Source of the DNA: Myxococcales bacterium
Lineage (GTDB): Bacteria; Myxococcota_A; Polyangia; Polyangiales; Houyiibacteriaceae
DNA length: 64,000 bases
Assembly: GCA_029861865.1 (NCBI GenBank)
Contig: JAOTYL010000002.1
Span: 62,001 to 126,000, forward strand
Direction: 5' to 3'
Below, one piece after another: positions 34,846-43,755 of the stretch; position 1 is the stretch's first letter; every line of letters begins with the position of its first letter. The notes under the pieces were generated by a model. That model had not been told where the DNA came from. It saw only the letters and a program-made list of their open reading frames with translations, and ran no database searches. The position numbers were made by a program, and so were the translations under genes.

Positions 34846-35673
34846 TCACCAGTGCCGAAGGATGACCGCCCTGACCCCCGAGCGCACGCCGCGCGGGAGC
34901 GAATCGTTCAGTAGGTGAGCGGTGATCGCGCCGATCCGCGAGTAGGGTCCGGCGTTGGCCAGCACGGGGCGTGCGATCGCGGCGACCTTCTCGCCGATCG
35001 GGTCTGGGGGGAGGTGACGGAGCACCCTGGCCGCGAACGGGTCCCCCACGGTTTCGCTTACCAGCGGAAGGACGTACCGGGCGACTCGGCGCATGCCACA
35101 GCGGACGAGATGGCGCGCGACGAGCTCGGGCGACGCTTCGATTCGCCTCGGCATGCGGGCGATTTCATCGAGACGGTCCGTGGACCCCGCGTGCAGATGG
35201 TCGCTCCCGAACTTGCCGATCAAGTGCGCATACGCATCGAGCGGAGACGGGAGGCGCACCGCGGCTTCGAACAGGGCTCGGTCGGGCGAGCTTCGCGAAA
35301 AGACATCCGCGGTGGGCAGCTTGTACCGGGCCGGATCGAAAAGGTGTGGATGCAGATCGAGCGCCAAGCCGAGGGGGCTCCGCATCACGAACGCCCCGAC
35401 GCTGCTACGCCCCATAGGGCGGTAGCCCGCTCGCTCGAGGACATCGTGCACTGCCCAAGCCTGGTGGGGGCGGACCAGTACGTCCACATCGCTCATCGCG
35501 CGCTCCGCCGGGTCGTCGTAGAGCCAGTGCTGAAGAAGAGCGCCCTTGACCGGCATGATGTCGATCCCCGGACGCTCGAGCCTCTGGGCCACGTCGCGAA
35601 CCAACTCCGACGCGATGATCGAGGTAACGGCCCGCCGGCGCATTCGCGCTCTCTCTGCGGTGGTCTGCAGCAC
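34846..35673 (-). CDS. Nucleotidyltransferase-like protein (PF14907 type)
   Basis: The GTG at 35673 (GGGGAG upstream) is preferred because the ATG at 35766 would overlap the divergent gene at 35732. The 275-residue protein has the family motif MPVKGALLQHWLYDD and then ERAMSDVDVLVRPHQAW, with metal-binding Asp pair SDVD (62, 64). Members of this nucleotidyltransferase-fold family occur with HprK-like kinases in lasso and related RiPP loci. Here it is convergent with the precursor gene, 7 bp away. Its substrate is unknown. Confidence 0.82.
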   Translation of the reverse strand: MLQTTAERARMRRRAVTSIIASELVRDVAQRLERPGIDIMPVKGALLQHWLYDDPAERAMSDVDVLVRPHQAWAVHDVLERAGYRPMGRSSVGAFVMRSPLGLALDLHPHLFDPARYKLPTADVFSRSSPDRALFEAAVRLPSPLDAYAHLIGKFGSDHLHAGSTDRLDEIARMPRRIEASPELVARHLVRCGMRRVARYVLPLVSETVGDPFAARVLRHLPPDPIGEKVAAIARPVLANAGPYSRIGAITAHLLNDSLPRGVRSGVRAVILRHW

Positions 35674-35731
35674 TTGGTTGGTCTCCCCGGGGCGTATATA
35701 AAACAATGCGGTTCGGTGGTATAGAGCGCCG

Positions 35732-36415
35732 ATGGGGATAGACCAAAAGCTCGGTGAATTGGCCAATGCGCTCGAGGCACGAGGGGCCGACGAGCTCCGT
35801 GTTCAAGTCGTGCGGCGCGCCCGCGAGTTCAAGCGCTCTTGGGTCATGATGGCGGAGGCGCTGGTCGAGGTTCGAAACCGCGAGGCCTACGTGAAGTGGG
35901 GCTACGACGACTTCTACAGCTACTGCAGTCTCGAGCTCCACATCAAGCGAGCCACTGCGGACAAGCTCACCGGGTCGTACATCGCCCTGAAGCGGCACGC
36001 GCCCGCCATCCTGAAACGAGACGGCCTCACGGAACGGATCCCGACCTGCGATGCGGTCGACTATTTCGCCAAGGCGCTGCAACGGGGCGATCGCGATGAT
36101 GCGATCGAGCCACGCGCGGTCGATGAAGATGTGGTCGATGAGCTCCGGCACGCCGTTTTCGAAGAAGGGGCCCCGGTCACCGAGCTGCGCAAGCGCTTCA
36201 ATCCTGTCTTTCACCCGAAACCCGAAGGCGCCGAACAGATCGAAGAGATTCGGCGGGCGATGACTACCGCAAGAAGACTCGAAAAACTGATCGAAGAGAT
36301 CGACGGCCTCCACCGGCCGACCGTGCGCGCGACGTTGGATAGCCTCGAAGCGTTGCGCGAAGACCTCACCGACCTGCTGGAGCGCACCAAGGCAACCTTT
36401 GCGAGGACCGGATGA
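35732..36415 (+). CDS. Unknown helical protein
   Basis: I do not recognise this 227-residue protein. It is charged and mostly helical. A middle section KWGYDDFYSYCSLELHIKR (near 57-75) looks like a helical DNA-binding or scaffold element followed by a RATADKLTGSYIALKR helix. The C-terminal 60 residues look like a coiled coil (LEKLIEEIDGL...LEALREDLTDLLER). It overlaps the DUF35 gene by 4 bp and so is likely co-transcribed with it and the thiolase-like gene. Confidence 0.7.
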   Translation: MGIDQKLGELANALEARGADELRVQVVRRAREFKRSWVMMAEALVEVRNREAYVKWGYDDFYSYCSLELHIKRATADKLTGSYIALKRHAPAILKRDGLTERIPTCDAVDYFAKALQRGDRDDAIEPRAVDEDVVDELRHAVFEEGAPVTELRKRFNPVFHPKPEGAEQIEEIRRAMTTARRLEKLIEEIDGLHRPTVRATLDSLEALREDLTDLLERTKATFARTG

Positions 36416-36858
36416 AAGCCAAGGTCCCAGCCGTCGACGGCCTCTTCACCATGGACCCGGCCGAGCCGCGGCTGCTTGGAACCAAGTGTCGCTCTTGCGG
36501 AACCTATTTCTTCCCCGCGGAGAACACCTGCTGTCGAAACCCGGATTGTGACGAGGGTGAACTCGAAGAGGTGCGGCTGAGCCGAACCGGCACGCTGTGG
36601 TCATACACGAGCGCCAACTACCAGCCTCCGGCACCCTTCGTCGCAAAGGATCCGTTCGAGCCCTTTGCGATCGCAGCCGTGGAGCTTGAGGCCGAAGGGA
36701 TCACGATCCTCGGACAAGTGGCCGACGGCATCGGCGTCGACGCCCTCGAGACCGGAATGCCGATGGAGCTCGTGCTCCGCGAACTCTACCAAGATCAAGA
36801 CCACGTCTATTTCACCTGGAACTGGAAACCAGCCGACGACGCAGCAGGTGGAGAATGA
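36412..36858 (+). CDS. DUF35 zinc-ribbon/OB-fold acyl-CoA-binding partner
   Basis: The 148-residue protein has a zinc-ribbon CRSCGTYFFPAENTCC plus PDCDEG (rubredoxin-like Cys set) and then an OB-fold section (SRTGTLWSYT, GITILGQVADG). Such proteins pair with thiolase-like proteins; in steroid catabolism the ChsH2-type DUF35 domain binds the Ltp2 aldolase. It overlaps the thiolase-like gene by 4 bp, supporting a stable complex. Confidence 0.9.
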   Translation: MKAKVPAVDGLFTMDPAEPRLLGTKCRSCGTYFFPAENTCCRNPDCDEGELEEVRLSRTGTLWSYTSANYQPPAPFVAKDPFEPFAIAAVELEAEGITILGQVADGIGVDALETGMPMELVLRELYQDQDHVYFTWNWKPADDAAGGE

Positions 36859-38042
36859 GCAAGGACGTCGCGGTTCTCGGCGTTGGCATGCACCCCTGGG
36901 GCAAGTGGGGGCAGAGCTTCGTAGGCTACGGAGTCAAAGCCGCGCAAGATGCATTGCGCGACGCGGGCCTCAGGTGGCGGGACATCCAATTCGTTGCCGG
37001 TGGCGACACGATTCGCAATGGTTACCCCGGCTTCGTCGCAGGCGCTACGTTCGCGCAGGCTCTCGGGTGGTCTGGCGCGAAGGTGTCGAGCTCGTACGGC
37101 GCGTGTGCGACAGGCGCGCAGGCGATCGGTGTTGCGCGCGCACACATCCTCGCGGGGCTCTGTGACGTCGCTCTCGTTGTCGGTGCGGATGCCGCGCCAA
37201 AGGGTTTCTTCGCACCCACCGGCGGAAAACGTCCCGACGATCCGGATTGGCTTCGCTTCCACATTCAAGGCATCACCAACCCGACTTATTTTGGGCTGTA
37301 CGCGCGGCGACGGATGGCCGTGCACGGGGCGACCCAACGAGATTTCGCGGCGGTCAAAGTCAAAAACGCCAAGCACGGGCTGCACAACCCGAATGCGCGG
37401 TATCGCAAAGAGGTCAGCGTCGAAGAGGTGCTGGGCTCGGCGTTGGTGGCAGACCCGCTCCATCTGCTCGACATCTGCGCCACGAGTGACGGGGGCGCGG
37501 CGCTGGTTCTTTCGAGCATGGATTTCGCGCACAAGCACACCACCGACCCCGTGAAGATCGCGGCGGTGTCGACCGTCACCCCGATCTACCCGAATACGAT
37601 CATCGAAATGCCGAACCTCTCGACCGACTCCAAGGCCGGGGTGGACCTTCCGGAGCTCGGCTTCAAAGAGTCGATCGCGCACGATGCGTACGAGGAAGCG
37701 GGGCTCGGGCCCGAAGACATGAACCTCGCAGAGGTATATGACCTCTCCACTGCGCTCGAGCTCGATTGGTACGAGCAGATCGGCATCTGCCCGCCGGGCG
37801 ACGCGGAAAAGCTATTGCGCGATGGCGAGACGACCTTCGGCGGACGCATCCCGGTGAATCCGAGTGGCGGCCTGGCTTCTTTTGGCGAAGCGGTCCCCGC
37901 CCAGGCGATCGCCCAAGTGTGCGAGCTCACCTGGCAACTCCGAGGCCAAGCCGAAGGTCGCCAAGTCGAAGGCGCAAAGGCGGGGGTGACGGTGAACCAG
38001 GGCCTATTCGGGCACGGGTCATCGGTGATCTGCACGGTTTGA
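36855..38042 (+). CDS. Thiolase-like lipid-transfer protein (Ltp2/SCP-x type)
   Basis: The 395-residue protein has the thiolase fold start SKDVAVLGVGMHPWGKWG and retains a Cys in SSSYGACATGAQA, where thiolases have their nucleophile. The NxxGG segment is NPSGGLASFGEAV, so the GHP catalytic His of thiolases is missing. That points to an aldolase-type or degenerate member, as seen for DUF35-partnered steroid side-chain enzymes. The C-terminus VNQGLFGHGSSVICTV is typical of the family. It is third in the operon with DUF35. Confidence 0.85.
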   Translation: MSKDVAVLGVGMHPWGKWGQSFVGYGVKAAQDALRDAGLRWRDIQFVAGGDTIRNGYPGFVAGATFAQALGWSGAKVSSSYGACATGAQAIGVARAHILAGLCDVALVVGADAAPKGFFAPTGGKRPDDPDWLRFHIQGITNPTYFGLYARRRMAVHGATQRDFAAVKVKNAKHGLHNPNARYRKEVSVEEVLGSALVADPLHLLDICATSDGGAALVLSSMDFAHKHTTDPVKIAAVSTVTPIYPNTIIEMPNLSTDSKAGVDLPELGFKESIAHDAYEEAGLGPEDMNLAEVYDLSTALELDWYEQIGICPPGDAEKLLRDGETTFGGRIPVNPSGGLASFGEAVPAQAIAQVCELTWQLRGQAEGRQVEGAKAGVTVNQGLFGHGSSVICTV

Positions 38043-38061
38043 GTCAGGGGCCGCACCAACG

Positions 38062-40521
38062 ATGAAAGAGACGCGCCGTGATGCCATTGCAGGCCTGAGC
38101 AGGTTCTTTCGAGCGATCTCGGCGTGGTCCTACGATCACCGGTGGCTCGTGCTTATCGCGAGCTTTGCCGTTTGGGGGCTTGGCGGGTATTTGGCCGGCA
38201 GCGCACGCATCGACAACAGCTTCGAGTCCTTCTTCGATACGGACGACCCGACCTATGGGGCGTACCAGCGCTTCCGCGAAGACTTCGAGTCGGACGAGAT
38301 CGCGTACATCGTCTATCGCGCTACCGAGGGACCATGGGACATCGACGTGATGCGCAAGATCGAGCGGCTCACCAAAGCGCTCGAAGAGGAGGTTCCTTTC
38401 GCCGAAGAGGTGACGAGCCTTTCGAACGCCGAGTTCATGGAAGGGGCGCCCCCGGACGACATTCTCGTCTACGACCTCTTGGCGGACTTCCCCAAAAATC
38501 AGGAGGAGCTCTTCATCATTCGAGACAAAGTGATGAAGAAGCCTCTCTATTTGAGCGGGCTCGTCAGCGCCGACGCAGAGCTCGGCGCGATCATCATCGA
38601 AATGAACCGCTCGAGCATCGACTCGGTGGAAGAGATCAGGCTCGATCCGGAAGGCGGAGACGGCCTCGACAACCTCTATCCGCAGGTCAGCTTCGACGCG
38701 ATCGAGGCAGTGATTCAGCGTCCCGAGTACTCCGGCATCGAGTTCTTTCATACCGGAGACGTCGCGATCAACGCGACATACAACCGGGTCTTCATCGAAA
38801 AAGACCTCCCGCTGGTCCTGAGCCTCACCGTCGTGGTGATCGCCATTGGTCTGGGGCTGGTGTTTCGGCGAGCGATTGGCGTGATCGGTCCTTTCATGGT
38901 GGTGGCTTTCGCGATGGCGATTTCCGTTGCTGTCATCGGCATCCTCGGCTGGCGCATCGATTTCATGTTCGGCTTGATGCCGGCCCTCCTGATCACCGTC
39001 GGCGTTGCGGACTCTGTCCACATCCTGTCGGAGTTCGGCCTCTACCAACAGCGTCTTGGGGACCGTCGTAAAGCAATTCAGGAGACGCTCTATCTGGTAG
39101 GACCTCCGTGTTTGCTCACCAGCCTCACCACGGCCGCCGGTTTCCTTTCACTTTCGTTCTCCCCGGTGAAGTCGGTGTCGCATCTCGCGGTGTATAGCGC
39201 GGCGGGCGTCCTCGCGGCGTTCCTTGCATCGATCACCATCTTGGTGGCCTTTCTTTCGTTCGGACGCCGCGTGCCAGACACGGCTTCATCGGAGAAGGAG
39301 CGAGCCGGAGCCAAAGGAGGTCGGTTCTCTGCTGCGGCGTTGCACGGCGTTGCGTCTTTCGTGATCCGTTTTCGGAACGCCATTTTGGTGGTGTCCGCTC
39401 TCGTGTTTATCGCCTCCGCCTGGGGGATCTCAATGATGACCGTGGATTCGAATTTTCTGAACGAGTTCTCCGAGCGTGTTCCGATACGCCAAACGACGAG
39501 ATTCGTCGACGACCACATGTCGGGGGCATCTTCGATCATTTACCTGTTCGATAGCGGCGAGCCGGACGGCATCAAAAACCCTGCCGTGCTTCGGGAGATC
39601 GAACGCGTGCAAAAGGTGGCCGAGCAAAACCCTCTGGTGACCAAAACGTATTCCGTCGTGGACTTCATCAAAGAGATCAATCAGAGCTTTCACAACGGAG
39701 ACCCTGCGTATTACAGAATACCCGAGAGTCAGGAGCTGATCGCGCAGTACTTACTCGTGTACGAATTGTCGGGTGGCGCGGAGGTCAAGGACTACGTCTC
39801 GATCGACTACGCGCGCACGAGCCTCGAGCTCCGGTGCAAGCTCGCGGAGACGAGTCGGCTCCAAGGGGTAGTCGATGGAATCAGCGCCCACCTCGACGCG
39901 GAGCCGTTGAACGCCACGACGGTCAGCAAGACAGGCGTCGGCGCGTTGTGGCTCAAGTTCGTCGAGTACATCACGTGGAGCCAGATCCAAGGCGCACTGC
40001 TCGCCTTCACCGTGGTCAGCCTGATGATGATCCTCGTCTTCCGCTCGGTGAAGATCGGTCTCTTGTCGATGATCCCCAACTTGTCGCCGGTGCTTCTCGT
40101 GCTTGGCGGCATGGGCTGGGTGGGTACGCCGCTCGACTACTATCGATTGCTGATCGCGCCAGTGGCGATTGGAATTGCAGTCGACGACACGATCCACTTG
40201 ATGACCCGCTATCATCACGAGTTCCTGAAGGCTCGCGACTACAAAAAGGCCCTCTACGCATCGATGGACGGCGTGGGCCGCGCGGTTTTCATCACCTCGG
40301 TCCTCTTGGTCGCGGGCTTTTTGATGAACCTGTTCTCGTTGATGGACGGTCAAAAGAGCTTCGGCGTGCTGATCGCCGCGGTCATCGCGACAGCCCTCAT
40401 CGCCGACTTCCTCTTGATGCCGGCTCTGATCCTCTGGCTCAAGCCCTTCGGCCCCGAAGCCCCGGCCAATTCCACGGCTCAAGGCTGTTTCGCCTATTCG
40501 GAATCGGAACGCCGTTCCTGA
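38062..40521 (+). CDS. RND/MMPL-family exporter with SSD-like domains
   Basis: The 819-residue protein has two large periplasmic loops and two bundles of hydrophobic helices. The N-terminal start is AWSYDHRWLVLIASFAVWGL, and later segments read FGLMPALLITVGVADSVHIL and LLIAPVAIGIAVDDTIHLMT with conserved Asp. This is the MMPL/RND permease (sterol-sensing domain) pattern, often moving lipids such as hopanoids. It follows the DUF35/thiolase-like operon by 19 bp, consistent with lipid handling. Convergent overlap with the sulfotransferase is 28 bp. Confidence 0.88.
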   Translation: MKETRRDAIAGLSRFFRAISAWSYDHRWLVLIASFAVWGLGGYLAGSARIDNSFESFFDTDDPTYGAYQRFREDFESDEIAYIVYRATEGPWDIDVMRKIERLTKALEEEVPFAEEVTSLSNAEFMEGAPPDDILVYDLLADFPKNQEELFIIRDKVMKKPLYLSGLVSADAELGAIIIEMNRSSIDSVEEIRLDPEGGDGLDNLYPQVSFDAIEAVIQRPEYSGIEFFHTGDVAINATYNRVFIEKDLPLVLSLTVVVIAIGLGLVFRRAIGVIGPFMVVAFAMAISVAVIGILGWRIDFMFGLMPALLITVGVADSVHILSEFGLYQQRLGDRRKAIQETLYLVGPPCLLTSLTTAAGFLSLSFSPVKSVSHLAVYSAAGVLAAFLASITILVAFLSFGRRVPDTASSEKERAGAKGGRFSAAALHGVASFVIRFRNAILVVSALVFIASAWGISMMTVDSNFLNEFSERVPIRQTTRFVDDHMSGASSIIYLFDSGEPDGIKNPAVLREIERVQKVAEQNPLVTKTYSVVDFIKEINQSFHNGDPAYYRIPESQELIAQYLLVYELSGGAEVKDYVSIDYARTSLELRCKLAETSRLQGVVDGISAHLDAEPLNATTVSKTGVGALWLKFVEYITWSQIQGALLAFTVVSLMMILVFRSVKIGLLSMIPNLSPVLLVLGGMGWVGTPLDYYRLLIAPVAIGIAVDDTIHLMTRYHHEFLKARDYKKALYASMDGVGRAVFITSVLLVAGFLMNLFSLMDGQKSFGVLIAAVIATALIADFLLMPALILWLKPFGPEAPANSTAQGCFAYSESERRS

Positions 40522-41375
40522 AGTTTGGTCTGGATCAGTCTCCTTCGCTCGAGCTGGGCTTGCGCCGTTTCTTTGACGGCGGTTTGGATTCTCTCGCTGA
40601 GCCGCTCGTTTGTTTCGTTGAGCCGATCGACGAAGGCCTGTGTGAGTGGCTCCTGAGTGCGGACGACCTGGTAGAGCTGGTCGAAGACCCCGATGGTCTC
40701 CGGCTCAAACAGGCCTTCCTCCTCGACCGCGAGGTCATCGACTGCCTCATCTTGGGTTCGGAGCGACGGTTCCACCTGGGAGATGGCTGCTTCGACGTCG
40801 CCGTACTTCAGCCACTCGAAGACACCACGCACGGATTGGTCAGGCTCTTCGAGCACCGACTCGTAGGAGACCATGTAGAAGGGATAGCGGCGCGTGACGA
40901 TGTCGCTGATGAGAGAGAAGTTCTCCATCCACCACTCGAGTACCGGGGGCAGGAATGTGGCGTCCGGTATGTCGTTGTCCGCGCCCCGCTCCGCTCGCGC
41001 CTTATGTCGGGCCTGTCGCTCTATCGTGTACAGTCGGTGCACGGATCGCGCGTACTGGCGCCAAGGCCGAACGGTCGCAATCACCCCGTCGATGAAGGCC
41101 CGATCGGTCCTGATCAGTCCGGGAATAAAAACCTTGACGGCGTGGCGTCGCGTGTCCTCCGGAAACAGATAGACACCGGTCTTTGGGTCTGGGTTCGTAG
41201 CGTAGTAGATCCCTTTGCGGAGCTCAGACTCCCAAAAACCAGCGGGGTTGGCGCCCTTGAGGGTTTGTTCCCAATCGCGCGGAAATGCGCTGCCAATCGG
41301 CAGAAGACCAGCAGCGCTGAGGAGCTGCATCCACATGGATGTGCCCGAACGCTTCGTTCCCGTAACGATAATCAA
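40494..41375 (-). CDS. Sulfotransferase family protein
   Basis: The 293-residue protein begins MIIVTGTKRSGTSMWMQLL, the 5'-phosphosulfate-binding loop of PAPS-dependent sulfotransferases. FWESELRKG follows, then a later VSYESVLEEPDQSV segment that fits the 3'-phosphate side. The C-terminal helix is charged. The acceptor is unknown. A second, unrelated-looking sulfotransferase lies at 43774. Confidence 0.85.
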   Translation of the reverse strand: MIIVTGTKRSGTSMWMQLLSAAGLLPIGSAFPRDWEQTLKGANPAGFWESELRKGIYYATNPDPKTGVYLFPEDTRRHAVKVFIPGLIRTDRAFIDGVIATVRPWRQYARSVHRLYTIERQARHKARAERGADNDIPDATFLPPVLEWWMENFSLISDIVTRRYPFYMVSYESVLEEPDQSVRGVFEWLKYGDVEAAISQVEPSLRTQDEAVDDLAVEEEGLFEPETIGVFDQLYQVVRTQEPLTQAFVDRLNETNERLSERIQTAVKETAQAQLERRRLIQTKLQERRSDSE

Positions 41376-41421
41376 GCGTGCGCTACCAGGGAGCTTGGGT
41401 GCCTGCCGCTAGCGGGTCTCA

Positions 41422-41757
41422 TTAGCACCGGTCGTAGACAGGCTCGTACACGTCGTAACAAGCAGTGGAACCGGCGTCGATCTGCTCGCAGCTGAGCCCT
41501 GAAAGGCAGTTCGCGTAGCTGACGATCGCCCCGTAGCATTCTGGGGTGGCATTCGAGCTATTTACGAGCGCAGTGTAGTACTGCGTGCACTCCTGCATCG
41601 TGTAGCCGATGTCGCAGTTGGCGATTTTCATGCAGAACGCGTCGATCGCGGCGTCTACTTGTTCTCGCGTCGCCCCGTCATCCCCGCAGGCCTGCGCTCC
41701 GGTTAGCGCGACGAACGCGCCCGCAAGCTTTGGAATCGTCTTCTTTGGATTGATCAT
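41422..41757 (-). CDS. Small Cys-rich lipoprotein
   Basis: This 111-residue protein has a signal peptide with lipobox TGAQAC. It then has eight more Cys, spaced in AFCMKIANCDIGYTMQECTQYY, CYGAIVSYANCLSGLSCEQI, ACYDV and a C-terminal Cys. The even Cys count suggests four disulfides. I do not recognise the domain. Similar small Cys-rich lipoproteins are common in myxobacterial genomes, from memory. Confidence 0.78.
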   Translation of the reverse strand: MINPKKTIPKLAGAFVALTGAQACGDDGATREQVDAAIDAFCMKIANCDIGYTMQECTQYYTALVNSSNATPECYGAIVSYANCLSGLSCEQIDAGSTACYDVYEPVYDRC

Positions 41758-41914
41758 GCCCCTTACCGCTCCTTTTCGTGAGCGTGGACGATATCAAAAA
41801 GGACTATCGATGGCAACGCCATCCCAGGCAGGACTGGGCTCAATTGAGCCGGTCGCGTTCTGCACGCTGGTACTGCCTCCGCGGCGATACTACGCACTAG
41901 GCGACGGGCCAGTG

Positions 41915-42293
41915 TCAATCGAGCAGCGCAAGCTCTTCGTCTAGTCGGGTGTCTAGCGCATGATCTTCGCGTGTGTGTGGCTTGGAACGTTGCCGCGAGC
42001 GCAGGCGAAACCTTCGCGCCATCGCGAGGAACCACAACGTCGACAAGGCGACGGCCGCAACTGGGATCACCCAGCCTGACTTCACCGGTCGCATGCTCAG
42101 GTCGAAACCAGGCACCCGCGCCTGCAACCGCTCACGGACAGAAGGGACTCACAGTCGTGCGGACGATCGTATGCACCCCGCGACTTTCGTTTGCCTCGCT
42201 TTGCTCAGGCGGAGACGCGCAACCAAGCGCCAAAAAGAACGACAAGGCAAATCCGATTCTGCAGATAGAGACCATCCCAAATTGGATAACCAT
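41915..42293 (-). pseudogene. Frameshifted small lipoprotein/membrane protein
   Basis: Frame 1 starts at the ATG at 42293 with a lipobox-bearing signal (FFLALGCAS) and ends at a TGA at 42132. Frame 2 then reads RERLQARVPGFDLSMRPVK, one hydrophobic helix VIPVAAVALSTLWFLAMARR, and an acidic end (LDEELALLD) to 41915. Removing one C from CCC near 42143 fuses the two as TTVSPSVRERLQ. This could be a decayed gene, a sequencing error or two genuine small ORFs. The rest of the 639-bp stretch 41758-42396 holds only the hexamer tract and no other supported gene. Confidence 0.4.
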
Positions 42294-42331
42294 CCGAATC
42301 CCACGACGTAAGGCGGCAAATTGTCGCACCA

Positions 42332-42396
42332 CGCTGTCACTGACACTGACACTGACACTGTCGCTGTCGCTGTCACTGACACTGACACTGTCGCTG
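42332..42396 (+). repeat. Degenerate hexamer tract, site 4
   Basis: GCTGTC, ACTGAC and ACTGTC units repeat with 6-bp period, ending right at the CNT transporter stop (42397-42399, minus strand). Confidence 0.88.
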
Positions 42397-43674
42397 CTAA
42401 ACTAGCATCCCTGCCACCGCCGCCGTCATCAGCGACGCGAGCAACCCTCCGAACATCGCGCGGAGCCCGAGCCTCGCTAGATCATGGCGTCGGCTCGGCG
42501 CAATGCCCCCGATGCCGCCCAGCTGAATCCCGATCGACCCAAAGTTCGCGAAGCCGCAAAGCGCATAGCTCACGATCACCAGAGTGCGCGGCGAGAGGTC
42601 GGCAACACCGGTAGACAACTGCTCGGAAAGGTGAAGGTATGCGATGAATTCGGTGAGAACGACCTTTTCACCAAGAAGGATTGCAACCATCGTGCACTCG
42701 GCGACGGGCACGCCGATGAGAAACGCGAGGGGCCAGAAAAGCCATCCAAGGATATCTTGGATCGTGAGCGGCTCGAGCGCGGCACCCGCCTCGAGGCCCG
42801 CCCAACCGTTGTAGAGATCGACGGGTAAGCCGAGGAGCGCGTTGGCAAGCGCGATCAACGCGATGAACACCAGCAACATCGCGCCGACGTTCAGCGCGAG
42901 CTTCAGACCTTCGGAGGCTCCACGGGCCGCAGCATCGATCATGTTGACGTCGGTACGTTCGACAACTGGGGCGGCTTCGTTCGAAATGTCTGTTTTCTCA
43001 GTTTCGGGCCACATTACCTTCGCGATCACCAGCGCGGCCGGCGCGCTCATCACGCTTGCCGCGATCAAGTGACCGGCGATGTTCGGCACTACGTCTTTGA
43101 GCATACCCACATACGCCGCAAGGACGCCGCCGGCGACGGTCGCAAAGCCTCCCGTCATGACGGCCATGAGCTCCGACATCGTCATCGCGCCGATGAACGG
43201 AGCGATCATCAGCGGCGCCTCAGTCATCCCAACGAACGAGTTGGCCGCAACCGAAAGCGTCTCCGGTCCCGAGGTGCGCATCATCCGACGCATGATCCAG
43301 GCGAACCCGCTCACGAGTTTCTGCATGACACCGAGGTAGTAGAGGATGGTCATCAATGAAGAAAAGAACACGATGGTGGGCAGAACGTTGAGCGCGATCG
43401 TGAACCTCTCGGATGCGTAGTCGCCAAACACGAACTCCGTACCTGCGGCCGTAAAGTCGAGAAGCGCGATTACTGCGTCGTTGAGGATGCTGAAGATCAG
43501 CAGCCCGGCGCGTGTCTTGAGCACGAGCACCCCAAACAACAACTGAAGCCCCAGCCCCCAGCCGATCGCCCGCCATGGCATCGCGCGCCGATGCTGCGAC
43601 ATGAGCCATGCGATCCCGACCATCGCAAACAGCCCGACCAACGACATCAGGCGCTGCCAAACCGGCACCTCCAT
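42397..43674 (-). CDS. Concentrative nucleoside transporter (CNT/NupC family)
   Basis: The 425-residue protein is hydrophobic throughout with CNT signatures: the [25 protein letters not shown]-type segment (positions near 125-150, including [11 protein letters not shown]), [14 protein letters not shown] and [20 protein letters not shown] proteins import nucleosides with Na+ or H+. The stop lies at the edge of a hexamer tract. Confidence 0.93.
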   Translation of the reverse strand: MEVPVWQRLMSLVGLFAMVGIAWLMSQHRRAMPWRAIGWGLGLQLLFGVLVLKTRAGLLIFSILNDAVIALLDFTAAGTEFVFGDYASERFTIALNVLPTIVFFSSLMTILYYLGVMQKLVSGFAWIMRRMMRTSGPETLSVAANSFVGMTEAPLMIAPFIGAMTMSELMAVMTGGFATVAGGVLAAYVGMLKDVVPNIAGHLIAASVMSAPAALVIAKVMWPETEKTDISNEAAPVVERTDVNMIDAAARGASEGLKLALNVGAMLLVFIALIALANALLGLPVDLYNGWAGLEAGAALEPLTIQDILGWLFWPLAFLIGVPVAECTMVAILLGEKVVLTEFIAYLHLSEQLSTGVADLSPRTLVIVSYALCGFANFGSIGIQLGGIGGIAPSRRHDLARLGLRAMFGGLLASLMTAAVAGMLV

Positions 43675-43696
43675 CGCGCGGATACTAACCCCAATG

Positions 43697-43717
43697 AAAA
43701 GGGGACTGTCCCCTTTT
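43697..43717. repeat. Dispersed palindrome, copy 2 (tandem with copy 3)
   Basis: AAAAGGGGAC-T-GTCCCCTTTT preceded by TAACCCCAATG, 22 bp before the CNT start on the minus strand. Copy 3 lies 39 bp downstream, so the pair looks like a REP-type doublet. Confidence 0.88.
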
Positions 43718-43755
43718 TCGGCGGCCAGGAGGCGCTCCTGAAATTAACCCCGGGA

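Noticed and set aside
32096-35673. Classic lasso-peptide cluster
   Set aside because: YxxP leader, kinase and nucleotidyltransferase fit, but no asparagine-synthetase-like cyclase or transglutaminase-like protease is present, and a radical SAM/SPASM enzyme is.
39834-41495. 553-codon plus-strand ORF across the RND and sulfotransferase genes
   Set aside because: Overlaps RND helices and the sulfotransferase PAPS loop in other frames; no motif of its own.
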